Assembly (NCBI GenBank): GCA_000434235.1
Contig: FR891993.1
Location: 1 to 21,773 of the forward strand
Direction of reading: 5' to 3'
Length of the DNA stretch: 21,773 bases
Source of the DNA: Alistipes sp. CAG:268
GTDB lineage: Bacteria; Bacteroidota; Bacteroidia; Bacteroidales; Rikenellaceae
A program made the position numbers and the translations under genes. Each line of letters opens with the position of its first letter. The first letter of the stretch is position 1. Shown here one piece after another: positions 14,898 to 21,773 of this stretch. Below the pieces are notes generated by a model, which was not told where the DNA came from, made no database searches, and worked only from the letters and a program-made list of their open reading frames with translations.

Positions 14898-17195
14898 ATG
14901 CAGGAAAATTTAGTCATCGTCGAGTCCCCTGCCAAGGCCAAGACCATCGAAAAGTTCCTCGGCTCGGATTATATCGTCAAATCGAGTTTCGGACACATCC
15001 GCGACCTCTCGAAAAAAGACCTCGGAATCAACATCAACGAGGGGTTCAAGCCCGTCTACGAGATTCCGGGAGACAAGAAGAAGGTCGTCGATGAACTCAC
15101 CAAACTCGCGAAGACGAAAACCGTATGGCTCGCATCCGATGAAGACCGCGAAGGAGAGGCCATCGCATGGCACCTGACCGAAGTGTTGGGTCTCCCGGTC
15201 GATCAGACGAAACGCATCGTCTTCCACGAAATCACCAAGCGTGCGATCCTCGAGGCAATCGAGAACCCCCGTACGGTGAACATGAACCTCGTGAACGCCC
15301 AGCAGGCGCGCCGCATCCTCGACCGTCTGGTCGGCTTCGAACTCTCGCCCGTGCTGTGGAAAAAGGTCCGGCCCGCACTCTCGGCCGGGCGTGTGCAGTC
15401 GGTCGCCGTGCGGCTGATTGTCGAGCGCGAGCGTGAGATCATCGCCTTCCGCTCGGCGCCCTACTTCCGGGTCGTTGCACAGTTCCATGCCGCCGGTGAT
15501 GCGGAGAAGACGCTCTTCAAGGCCGAGCTGCCGACACGCTTCGAGACCGAGCAGCAGGCCCGCGAATTCCTCGCACAGTGCATCGGCGCCACCTTCACGG
15601 TCGTCAAGTCCGAGGAGAAGCCGGCCCAGCGCTACCCCGCACCGCCGTTCACCACCTCGACGCTCCAGCAGGAGGCAGGTCGCAAATTGGGCATGTCCGT
15701 ATCGCAGACGATGTCCGTGGCCCAGCACCTCTACGAACAGGGATTGATCACCTACATGCGTACCGACTCGGTGAACCTCTCGCAGCAGGCCCTTGCGCAG
15801 TGCAAGGAGGAGATCATCAAGCTCTACGGCGAGAAGTATTCGTCGTGGCACAACTACAAGACCAAGACCAAAGGCGCACAGGAGGCCCACGAAGCCATTC
15901 GTCCCTCGTACATCGACCGCCAGTCGATCGAGGGCACCCCGGCCGAGAAGAAACTCTACGACCTGATCTGGAAACGGACGGTCGCCTCGCAGATGGTCTG
16001 CGCCGAACTGGACCGCACGACGATCACCATCGACATGAGCGGCTCGGAACATCAGTTCGTGGCCCAGGGCGAGGTGATCCGCTTCGACGGATTCCTGCGC
16101 CTCTACTCCGAATCGACCGACGACGACCAGAGCGCCGAGAGCGGCGAGGGGCTGCTGCCCAAGCTCACGGCCGGCGACCGCGTGCTTGCGGCGCAGATCA
16201 CGGCCACGGAGCGCTTTACGACCCCGCCGGCCCGCTACAACGAGGCTTCGCTCGTCAAGCGGCTCGAGGAACTCGGCATCGGCCGTCCTTCGACCTACGC
16301 CCCGACCATCACGACAATCATCAACCGCGGCTACGTGGTCAAGCAGAGCAAGGAGGGACAGAAGCGCTCCTACCTGCAGCTGACGCTCTCGGGCGACCGG
16401 ATTGCAGACAAGACCCTCACGGAAAACAGCGGCAAGGAGAAGAACCGGCTCTCGCCCACCGACATCGGCATGGTAGTGAACGACTACCTCGAGGCCCAGT
16501 TCGGACCGATCATCGACTACAACTTCACGGCCAATGTCGAGAAGGAGTTCGACCGCATCGCCGAGGGGGACATCACCTGGGAAAAGATGATCGACGACTT
16601 CTACGGCCCGTTCCACAAGATGGTCGATTCGGCTATTGCCACGCAGCCGGCCAAGACGCGCGAAGTACGCATCCTGGGCAACGATCCCGCAACGGGACAT
16701 GTCGTCAAGGCTCGCATCGGCCGCTACGGCCCGATGGTCGAGATCGAGGGCAACCCGGGCGAGAAGAGCCGCTTCGCCTCGCTCAAGAAGGGACAGCTCA
16801 TCGAGTCGATCACGCTCGACGAGGCGCTCGAACTCTTCGCCCTGCCGCGCGACCTGGGCAAACTCGACGGCGAGACGCTCAGCGTCGGCATCGGCAAGTA
16901 CGGCCCCTACGTGCGCTACGGCAAATCGTTCGCCTCGCTGGCCAAGAGCGACGACCCCTACACGATCACCTACGAACGCGCCGTGGAGCTGATCGAGGCC
17001 CACAAGGCGGCTGCGGCTGCGGCCAACACCCCGCTGCGGAGCTTCGAAGAGGATCCCGACATGCTCGTCAAAAACGGCCGCTACGGCGCCTACATCGCCT
17101 ACAAGGGCAAAAACTACCGCATCCCGCGCGGTACGAAGCCCGAGGAGCTGACGCTCGAAGAGTGTATGAAAATCGTATCGAATTCGAAAAAATAA
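14898..17195 (+). CDS. topA: DNA topoisomerase I (type IA)
   Basis: A 765-aa enzyme that relaxes negative supercoils through a 5'-phosphotyrosine link. The Toprim domain has VESPAKAKTIEKFLG with E9 and the acidic set in SDEDREGEAIAWHL (D81, D83, E85). The catalytic tyrosine is Y286 in GLITYMRTDS. Other family motifs are RRILDRLVGFELSPVLWKK, LSAGRVQSVAVRLI and ELGIGRPSTYAPTITTI. The C-terminus lacks the four-cysteine zinc ribbons of E. coli TopA and instead carries Toprim-associated repeats (GRYGPMVEIEG, GKYGPYVRYG, GRYGAYIAYKGKNYRIP). The peptidase gene follows by 28 bp, perhaps on the same transcript. Confidence 0.97.
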   Translation: MQENLVIVESPAKAKTIEKFLGSDYIVKSSFGHIRDLSKKDLGININEGFKPVYEIPGDKKKVVDELTKLAKTKTVWLASDEDREGEAIAWHLTEVLGLPVDQTKRIVFHEITKRAILEAIENPRTVNMNLVNAQQARRILDRLVGFELSPVLWKKVRPALSAGRVQSVAVRLIVEREREIIAFRSAPYFRVVAQFHAAGDAEKTLFKAELPTRFETEQQAREFLAQCIGATFTVVKSEEKPAQRYPAPPFTTSTLQQEAGRKLGMSVSQTMSVAQHLYEQGLITYMRTDSVNLSQQALAQCKEEIIKLYGEKYSSWHNYKTKTKGAQEAHEAIRPSYIDRQSIEGTPAEKKLYDLIWKRTVASQMVCAELDRTTITIDMSGSEHQFVAQGEVIRFDGFLRLYSESTDDDQSAESGEGLLPKLTAGDRVLAAQITATERFTTPPARYNEASLVKRLEELGIGRPSTYAPTITTIINRGYVVKQSKEGQKRSYLQLTLSGDRIADKTLTENSGKEKNRLSPTDIGMVVNDYLEAQFGPIIDYNFTANVEKEFDRIAEGDITWEKMIDDFYGPFHKMVDSAIATQPAKTREVRILGNDPATGHVVKARIGRYGPMVEIEGNPGEKSRFASLKKGQLIESITLDEALELFALPRDLGKLDGETLSVGIGKYGPYVRYGKSFASLAKSDDPYTITYERAVELIEAHKAAAAAANTPLRSFEEDPDMLVKNGRYGAYIAYKGKNYRIPRGTKPEELTLEECMKIVSNSKK

Positions 17196-17223
17196 ACACT
17201 AACCCACCAAACGATCAACGCCT

Positions 17224-18426
17224 ATGAAAAGACTGATGCTTTCCGCCGTCGCGTTCTGCCTCGCTCTCACGGCAGCGGCACAGACCGACACCAACAACGA
17301 CTCCGCACCGGGCTACCAGTTCACCGACGTGAAGGTGATCGAGACCACACCGGTCAAGGACCAGAGCCGCAGCGGCACCTGCTGGTGCTTCTCGACCCTC
17401 TCGTTCCTCGAGAGCGAGATCATCAAGGCCGGAGGTGAGCCGATGCACCTCTCGGAGATGTGGATCGTGCGCCACTCGTTCATGGACAAGGCCGAAAAAT
17501 ACGTGCGCATGCACGGAACGCTGAACTTCGCCGAGGGCGGTGCCGCCCACGACGTGACCGAAGGGATCCGCGAGCACGGCATCGTGCCGTTCGAGGTTTA
17601 CCCGGGTCTGAACTACGGGACCACAAAACCCGACTTCCACGAGATCTCGGAGGTGCTGAAATCGTACCTCGACGCCGTGATCCGCGCAGCGGGCAACAAG
17701 CCTCTCTCGACGGCCTGGAAGCGCGGCTTCAACGCCATTCTTGACGAGTATTTCGGTGTCCTGCCCGAGACCTTTACCTACGAGGGCAAGGAGTATACCC
17801 CCGAGAGCTTCGCCGCCTCGCTGCCGATCTCGATGGACGACTACGTGGACGTCTCGTCGTTCACGCACCACCCCTTCTACTCGCGCTTCATCATCGAAGT
17901 GCCCGACAACTGGATGTGGGCCGAGGTATACAACGTACCTCTCGAGGAGATGATGCAGATCGTGGACAACGCCCTCGAAAACGGCTACACGGTGGCCTGG
18001 GGCACGGACGTGAGCGAGAAGGGCTTCAGCCGCACCAAGGGTATCGGCGTCATTCCCGAAGCCGACCTCGAAGGCATGAGCGGCACGGAGGCCGAGCGCT
18101 GGGGCAAGCTCACCGAACAGGAGAAGGAGGCTGCCCTCTACAAGTTCGACAAACCGGGCAAGGAGCGCACGATCACGCAGGAGATGCGCCAGACTTCGTT
18201 CGACAACTGGGAGACGACCGACGACCACGGCATGTTGATCATGGGCTTAGCCAAGGATCAGAACGGGACTCCCTACTACAAGGTGCAGAACTCGTGGAAC
18301 ACGGTAGCGCCCTACGACGGATTCTGGTACTTCTCGAAACCTTTCGTGGCCTACAAGACCACGTCGCTCATGGTAAACAAGAATGCCATTCCGAAGGAGA
18401 TCGCCAAGAAACTTGGACTGAAATAA
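17224..18426 (+). CDS. Exported C1B (bleomycin hydrolase-like) cysteine aminopeptidase
   Basis: A 400-aa papain-fold peptidase of the bleomycin hydrolase/PepC group. The catalytic triad is visible: C53 in SGTCWCFS, H335 in DDHGMLIMG and N356 in VQNSWN; Q47 in VKDQSRSG is the likely oxyanion residue. Unlike cytosolic PepC, it has a signal peptide (MKRLMLSAVAFCLALTAAA, cut near A19-Q20), so it should act in the periplasm or outside the cell, perhaps trimming peptides for uptake. It is shorter than the roughly 450 residues of classical PepC. It follows topA by 28 bp and ends 14 bp before a 42-bp palindromic terminator. Confidence 0.93.
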   Translation: MKRLMLSAVAFCLALTAAAQTDTNNDSAPGYQFTDVKVIETTPVKDQSRSGTCWCFSTLSFLESEIIKAGGEPMHLSEMWIVRHSFMDKAEKYVRMHGTLNFAEGGAAHDVTEGIREHGIVPFEVYPGLNYGTTKPDFHEISEVLKSYLDAVIRAAGNKPLSTAWKRGFNAILDEYFGVLPETFTYEGKEYTPESFAASLPISMDDYVDVSSFTHHPFYSRFIIEVPDNWMWAEVYNVPLEEMMQIVDNALENGYTVAWGTDVSEKGFSRTKGIGVIPEADLEGMSGTEAERWGKLTEQEKEAALYKFDKPGKERTITQEMRQTSFDNWETTDDHGMLIMGLAKDQNGTPYYKVQNSWNTVAPYDGFWYFSKPFVAYKTTSLMVNKNAIPKEIAKKLGLK

Positions 18427-18440
18427 GTTCCGAGGCAACG

Positions 18441-18482
18441 AAACGAAAAGCCCGCTCCATGCATGGAGCGGGCTTTTCGTTT
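18441..18482. terminator. 42-bp perfect palindrome, bidirectional terminator
   Basis: A self-complementary 42-bp sequence with arms AAACGAAAAGCCCGCTCCAT meeting at GC. Each strand ends the hairpin with GGGCTTTTCGTTT, so it can stop transcription from both sides: the peptidase gene on the plus strand and the small ORF on the minus strand. Confidence 0.92.
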
Positions 18483-18524
18483 GATATGAAGTTTCGGTAT
18501 TCGTTTTCGGAATAAAGGGGAGAA

Positions 18525-18602
18525 TTACATCTCGCTCAGCTTGATGCTCTCACCCAACATAATCAGAGCGGTGCGTACCCACTCGTTGATCTTTGCTTTC
18601 AT
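18525..18602 (-). CDS. Possible 25-aa small protein gene
   Basis: An ORF of 25 codons plus TAA on the minus strand, starting MKAKINEWVR and ending KLSEM. It is too short for ordinary gene finders. The middle (VRTALIMLGESIKL) could form an amphipathic helix with I5, W8, V9, A12, L13, L16 and I20 on one face. A complete promoter (TTG, 20-nt spacer, TATCTTTG) lies upstream, giving a leader of about 50 nt, and the palindromic terminator follows 42 bp after the stop, so a transcript of about 210 nt is well delimited. I do not recognise the protein. The alternative is that the transcript is a small RNA and the ORF is chance. Confidence 0.5.
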   Translation of the reverse strand: MKAKINEWVRTALIMLGESIKLSEM

Positions 18603-18656
18603 CTCAATTGAACCTTTTAAATAGTTATTAAAAAATCTTATCATCTAAGACGGGCG

Positions 18657-18687
18657 CAAAGATAGAATGGCGGAAGGAATTCTCCAA
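18657..18687 (-). promoter_or_regulatory. Complete Bacteroidetes promoter for the small ORF
   Basis: On the minus strand, TATCTTTG at 18664-18657 is preceded by TTG at 18687-18685 with a spacer of exactly 20 nt, in the context TATTTGG. One of the best promoter matches in the window. Transcription would start near 18653. Confidence 0.8.
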
Positions 18688-18737
18688 ATATATTATTCAG
18701 AAAATTTAGTAAATATGTAAATTTTTTGAGTATTTCA

Positions 18738-19391
18738 TTAATCTTCGATCTCGACTCCCAGAAGACGGACCAGATCACAGGCCTGCAAAGCATTCACCTT
18801 CAACCCATTCAGTTCTACAGACGAAATTTCACGGATTCGGATGCCGCGAATATCCGAATCGGCCAAAGAGATACCGCGCAGCCGGGTTCCGAAGAACTCC
18901 GCACCGGCAAGGCGGCATTCGGAAAAGGCGACCTGCTCGAAACGACACTCCGCAAAGGCTCCGCCGGAGAGGTCGCAGCCGGCGAAGCGCACGTGCCGCA
19001 TACGCGACTGCGCAAAACCGGCATACTCCGCACGGCAGCGCTCCGCCGCAACATGCTGCAGCGACGCCTCGGAGAGCGAAGCTCCCGAGAGGCGGCAGTC
19101 GATGAAACGGACACGAAAAAGGCCGGCGCCGGTAAGATCGGCCACTGAGAGGTCGCAGTTGCGGAAAACGACATCAGCCAAATGGGCATGCCGCCACACC
19201 ACCCCGGAGAGGCGGCATCCGGTGAAACTGCAGCCCGTGACGGCAAGATGGTCGCAGGCAAGTCCCGAGATGTCACCGCCCCGGAAGGCACGGCCGGAGA
19301 CCTCCTCTTCGCGGGCAAGAAGATCGGGCGTCTCTACCGGCAAGGCCGTACCAGAAAGCTGCGGTTCGGCGATTTTGATCTCGGGATTCAT
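18738..19391 (-). CDS. Qnr-like pentapeptide-repeat protein
   Basis: A 217-aa protein built of A(D/N)LXX-type pentapeptides, expected to form a right-handed quadrilateral beta helix. Repeats run from about residue 35 to 190, with clear turns such as FRNCDLSVADLTGAGL, FIDCRLSGASLSEASL and FAGCDLSGGAFAECRF. The C-terminal segment LNGLKVNALQACDLVRLLGV resembles the dimerising helix that ends Qnr proteins, and the length equals Qnr (214-218 aa). Qnr and MfpA mimic DNA and protect gyrase and topoisomerase IV from quinolones; whether this one does is inference. ATG 19391 overlaps the PPTase stop as ATGA, so it is translationally coupled to it; the longer open frame is a shadow of that gene. It is the last gene of the ftsZ-gldE-PPTase run. 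Confidence 0.88.
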   Translation of the reverse strand: MNPEIKIAEPQLSGTALPVETPDLLAREEEVSGRAFRGGDISGLACDHLAVTGCSFTGCRLSGVVWRHAHLADVVFRNCDLSVADLTGAGLFRVRFIDCRLSGASLSEASLQHVAAERCRAEYAGFAQSRMRHVRFAGCDLSGGAFAECRFEQVAFSECRLAGAEFFGTRLRGISLADSDIRGIRIREISSVELNGLKVNALQACDLVRLLGVEIED

Positions 19392-19951
19392 AAGATACAG
19401 ACCAACATGCAACCCTCCTCGCGGCGCATCAAAAGACTGAGCGGTGCCCCGCCCGCAATCGAGCCCACGATCCGCCCCGCCTCCGCATCCAGCGACAGGA
19501 CGCGCAGGTCGCGCAGGAGGTCCAGTTCGCGCCGCCGGGCATATTTGTAAAGGGTCTCCTTGGCACACCACACGGCCGCAGGCCACCAGGGTTCGGCAGA
19601 GAGCGCCCGCTCGGAAGAGGTCATGTAACGGTCGGCAACACGCCCGAAGTCGCGCTCCTCGGACTCGACATCGACGGCACACGGAGCGTCGGAGATGCAG
19701 ACGGCAACCCGCTGCGGACAGTGTGAAACGGAGAGAAAGGCGGAACCGTCCGCCAGGCAGGGGGCGCCTGCAGCGTCATAGGTGATCTCCACGCAGCGTC
19801 CCAGTTCCCGCCGGACCATCGTCCGCCAGGTGAGGTACTCGGCCCGGCGGCGCGCCGAGCCGAAAGCAGCGGCGGCGGCCAGTTCGGCGGCTGCCACCCA
19901 CGGCCCGGTCTCCCCGGCATCGAGGAGCGGCCCGGTCAGCAGGCGTTTCAT
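19388..19951 (-). CDS. 4'-phosphopantetheinyl transferase, Sfp-type superfamily
   Basis: A 187-aa enzyme that attaches the phosphopantetheine arm of CoA to a carrier-protein serine. The family motifs are present: FLSVSHCPQRVAVCISD (S75-H77), CAVDVESEERDF with Mg-binding D94 and E96, and VWCAKETLYKYARR with W128, K131 and E132. It is shorter than Sfp and has an Ala/Arg-rich N-terminus. The likely substrate is the fatty-acid acyl carrier protein, since no polyketide or peptide synthetase is nearby, but a separate AcpS could exist elsewhere. ATG 19951 overlaps the gldE stop as ATGA, and its own stop overlaps the next gene the same way. Confidence 0.9.
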   Translation of the reverse strand: MKRLLTGPLLDAGETGPWVAAAELAAAAAFGSARRRAEYLTWRTMVRRELGRCVEITYDAAGAPCLADGSAFLSVSHCPQRVAVCISDAPCAVDVESEERDFGRVADRYMTSSERALSAEPWWPAAVWCAKETLYKYARRRELDLLRDLRVLSLDAEAGRIVGSIAGGAPLSLLMRREEGCMLVCIL

Positions 19952-21228
19952 GGCACATCGACCCGGATCTTGTCGATCCGGTGGCCTTCGACCTCCTGCA
20001 CCGTGAAACGGATATCGTGCGACGTGAAGGTGTCGCCCTTGCGCGGGAAGTCGCGCTTGAGTTCGAGCATCAGCCCCGCGAGCGTCTCGGCCTCGCCCCT
20101 GACATCGGCAAAGGTATCCTCGTCGAGCTCGAGAACCCGCTCGAAATCGCCCAGATGAGTCTTGCCGTCGAAAAGATAGCTCTTGGCATCAAGACGCGTA
20201 TAGAAGGATTCGTCGTTGTCGCTCTCGTCCGAGATCTCGCCGACGATCTCCTCGATGATGTCCTCGAGCGAGACGAGTCCGAGCGTCGATCCATACTCAT
20301 CGACGACGATCGCCATGTGTATCTTGTTTGACTGGAAGTCGGCCAGCAGGTCGTTGATCTTCTTGTGCTCGGGAACGAAATAGGGCTTACGGACCAACTG
20401 CTGCCAGGCGAAGTCGGCGCCGTTGTTGATGTAGGGCAGCAGATCCTTGACATAAAGCGTGCCGCGGATGTGGTCCATATCCTCCTCGTAGACGGGGATC
20501 CGCGAGAAACCCGACCCGATGATCGTCCACTTGACCGTCTCGTAATCTGCCGTAGCGTCGAGTGCCGTCATGTCCACACGGGGCTTCATGATCTCCTGCA
20601 CCTCGGTATTGACGAAATTGACGATGCCCGACAGCATCACATGCTCCTCGGGGCTCGAGCTCTGCGTCATGTCTACGGCATCGGCCAACTCGTCGAGCGA
20701 TATTTCGCTCTTGTGCACGGCCTTCTCGCTGATGCGGCTGGTGGCGTGGACCAGCAGATAGGAGAGCGGGTAGAAGATCCAGCGCAGGACCAGCAGCGGC
20801 TGTGCCACCATCGAAGCGAAACGCATCGGCATGGTCTGAGCGAGCACCTTCGGAAGGATCTCGCCGAAGAGCAGAAGCAGGAAGGTCACCAGCACGGTCT
20901 TGAAGAGGAATTCGAAACGGAGGAACGTGAAGACCGAATCGATGATGTGGGCCGTGAGGATGACGATGCAGATGTTCACGAGGTTGTTGATGACCAGAAT
21001 GGTAGCCAGCAACAGATCCACGTCCCCCAGCAGGCGCAGCACGGCGGCGGCCGAAGCGCTCCGTCTGCTCTTGAGCCGATTGACATCGTTGTGTGAAAGG
21101 GAGAAAAACGAGGTTTCGGCCCCCGACACGAGCGCCGAAACACACAACAGGCAGAGGGTCACCGCGCACAGCACGGCAAGACGCGGCTCAAAGCCGTTGA
21201 AAACGATCCACGAAGCGGTATCTTCCAA
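19948..21228 (-). CDS. gldE: GldE-type CNNM/CBS/CorC_HlyC membrane protein
   Basis: A 426-aa membrane protein of the hemolysin C/CorC group. Its order is an N-terminal CNNM (DUF21) domain of about 190 residues with four hydrophobic segments (VSGAETSFFSLSHNDVNRLK after TM1, FGEILPKVLA after TM3), then a CBS pair (about 205-330, with IMKPRVDMTALDATADYETV and VVDEYGSTLGLVSLEDIIEEIVGEI), then a C-terminal CorC_HlyC domain. GldE, named for gliding in Flavobacterium, is also kept in non-gliding Bacteroidetes, where it may act in metal transport or lipoprotein biology. The start is TTG at 21228: the frame is closed by the ftsZ stop just upstream and the next Met is far inside the protein. ftsZ ends 15 bp before it. 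Confidence 0.9.
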   Translation of the reverse strand: MEDTASWIVFNGFEPRLAVLCAVTLCLLCVSALVSGAETSFFSLSHNDVNRLKSRRSASAAAVLRLLGDVDLLLATILVINNLVNICIVILTAHIIDSVFTFLRFEFLFKTVLVTFLLLLFGEILPKVLAQTMPMRFASMVAQPLLVLRWIFYPLSYLLVHATSRISEKAVHKSEISLDELADAVDMTQSSSPEEHVMLSGIVNFVNTEVQEIMKPRVDMTALDATADYETVKWTIIGSGFSRIPVYEEDMDHIRGTLYVKDLLPYINNGADFAWQQLVRKPYFVPEHKKINDLLADFQSNKIHMAIVVDEYGSTLGLVSLEDIIEEIVGEISDESDNDESFYTRLDAKSYLFDGKTHLGDFERVLELDEDTFADVRGEAETLAGLMLELKRDFPRKGDTFTSHDIRFTVQEVEGHRIDKIRVDVP

Positions 21229-21243
21229 ACTGCAAAGTATTGG

Positions 21244-21773
21244 TTAGTCGAACAGCGAGCCGCCCTTCGGCTCGTCCTTCTGATGCTGCGAGCCGCTGCC
21301 GGCATCGTCGCGCAGCACCTCTTTGCGGCCACCCGTAGCCTGAACGATGAACTTCGAGTTGCGGGTCTGGTAGGCCGGTTTGGCCAGCAGGGCCTCGATG
21401 TTGCTGTAACGCGTGGATTTGGCCCCGAGCATCACCTGCTCGACGGGGCGCTGTGCGAGACGGGGCTGCACGGGCTTGATCGGTTCGAGCACCGGAGTGG
21501 CCGGCTCCTGCGGAGCGGGATCCGGCTGCCGCACGGGCGGGACCAGCGGGTGCATGCCGTGCTCCTCCTCGTCGCCCTCGAAGCCGGTAGCCACCACCAC
21601 CAGCTCGATGGCGTTGCCCAACTGCGGCTTCTCGCTCGTACCCCAGATGATGTTGGCGTTGTGCACCACCCCCCGGTCATCCTGCACGCTGGCATGTGTC
21701 TGGATGTACTCCAGGATGCGCACAACCTCCTCGTACATGAGCGAATCGGCGTCCGACACGGAGATGTTCAGCA
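21244..21773 (-). CDS. ftsZ: Cell-division protein FtsZ, C-terminal part (runs off the window)
   Basis: The last 175 residues of FtsZ, the tubulin-like GTPase that forms the division ring; the GTP-binding domain lies beyond the right edge. The frame is open to the window end (LNISVSDADSLMYEEVV), so the GTG at 21759 is an internal valine codon and not a start. The C-terminal domain shows HNANIIWGTSEKPQLGNAIELVVVATGF. A proline-rich linker (LVPPVRQPDPAPQEPATPVL) follows, and the protein ends KPAYQTRNSKF, a Gly/Asp/Lys-rich stretch and SLFD. gldE starts 15 bp downstream, so ftsZ leads the minus-strand operon. Confidence 0.93.
   Translation of the reverse strand, partial: LNISVSDADSLMYEEVVRILEYIQTHASVQDDRGVVHNANIIWGTSEKPQLGNAIELVVVATGFEGDEEEHGMHPLVPPVRQPDPAPQEPATPVLEPIKPVQPRLAQRPVEQVMLGAKSTRYSNIEALLAKPAYQTRNSKFIVQATGGRKEVLRDDAGSGSQHQKDEPKGGSLFD

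Noticed and set aside
14910..17003. 697-codon open frame on the minus strand opposite topA
   Set aside because: It is exactly antisense to a fully recognisable topA; high GC leaves few stops on the opposite strand, and the translation is low-complexity with no known motif.
15578..17227. 549-codon open frame on the plus strand overlapping topA in another frame
   Set aside because: Arg/Gly/Pro/His-rich shadow of topA, with no start signal or homology I can see.
21244..21759. Stand-alone 171-aa gene starting at GTG 21759
   Set aside because: The frame continues to the window edge and the sequence is the FtsZ C-terminal domain, so this is the tail of a longer gene.
1..21773. CRISPR array, prophage, integrative element or insertion sequence
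   Set aside because: No regularly spaced direct repeats, no transposase or integrase-like protein, no tRNA-associated att repeats; all major genes are ordinary chromosomal families.

Overview
This window looks like a chromosomal core region of a Bacteroidales bacterium, most likely Alistipes or another member of the Rikenellaceae. The evidence is high GC coding DNA together with Bacteroidetes-specific genes (DUF3098, DUF4270, a GldE-type CBS protein, a short GT5 'glycogen synthase', and a TopA that seems to lack zinc fingers). Several intergenic regions carry the Bacteroidetes promoter -7 element TAnnTTTG. The genus is inferred from this style of sequence and not from any database match.

Layout. 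At the left, on the minus strand, a three-TM histidine kinase and its NarL/LuxR response regulator form a tight operon behind surE. A divergent promoter region separates surE from plus-strand rplS (L19), which has an unusually long leader. Two hairpin terminators and about 190 bp of unassigned DNA lie between rplS and a convergent minus-strand pair: a polyprenyl diphosphate synthase followed by an FHS-type sugar MFS transporter. From about 5.9 kb to 11.2 kb is a plus-strand envelope/tRNA cluster: yfhO-like membrane protein, ftsX, DUF3098, uppP (GTG start) and truB, with overlapping or closely spaced genes, followed by queA. A new promoter then drives a GT5-only protein overlapped by a DUF4270 lipoprotein. 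After a hairpin come topA and an exported bleomycin-hydrolase-like C1B peptidase, ending at a 42-bp perfect palindrome that acts as terminator. On the other side of that palindrome, on the minus strand, is a 25-codon ORF with a full promoter. At the right edge is a minus-strand operon: ftsZ (3' part only), gldE (TTG start), a 4'-phosphopantetheinyl transferase and a Qnr-like pentapeptide-repeat protein, the last three joined by ATGA overlaps.

Functional themes. Much of the window concerns envelope building and division (polyprenyl carrier synthesis, UppP recycling, FtsX, FtsZ, GldE, YfhO) and translation or tRNA modification (L19, TruB, QueA). There are no rRNA or tRNA genes, CRISPR arrays, insertion sequences or prophage genes that I can see.

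Most notable points: (i) yfhO is broken by a 31-bp imperfect tandem duplication, which is either a real mutation or an assembly artefact; (ii) a possible 25-aa small protein gene has a textbook Bacteroidetes promoter and a terminator; (iii) a Qnr-like protein sits in the ftsZ-gldE-PPTase operon; (iv) L19 has a long, possibly structured leader; (v) the GT5 protein lacks the usual catalytic motifs.
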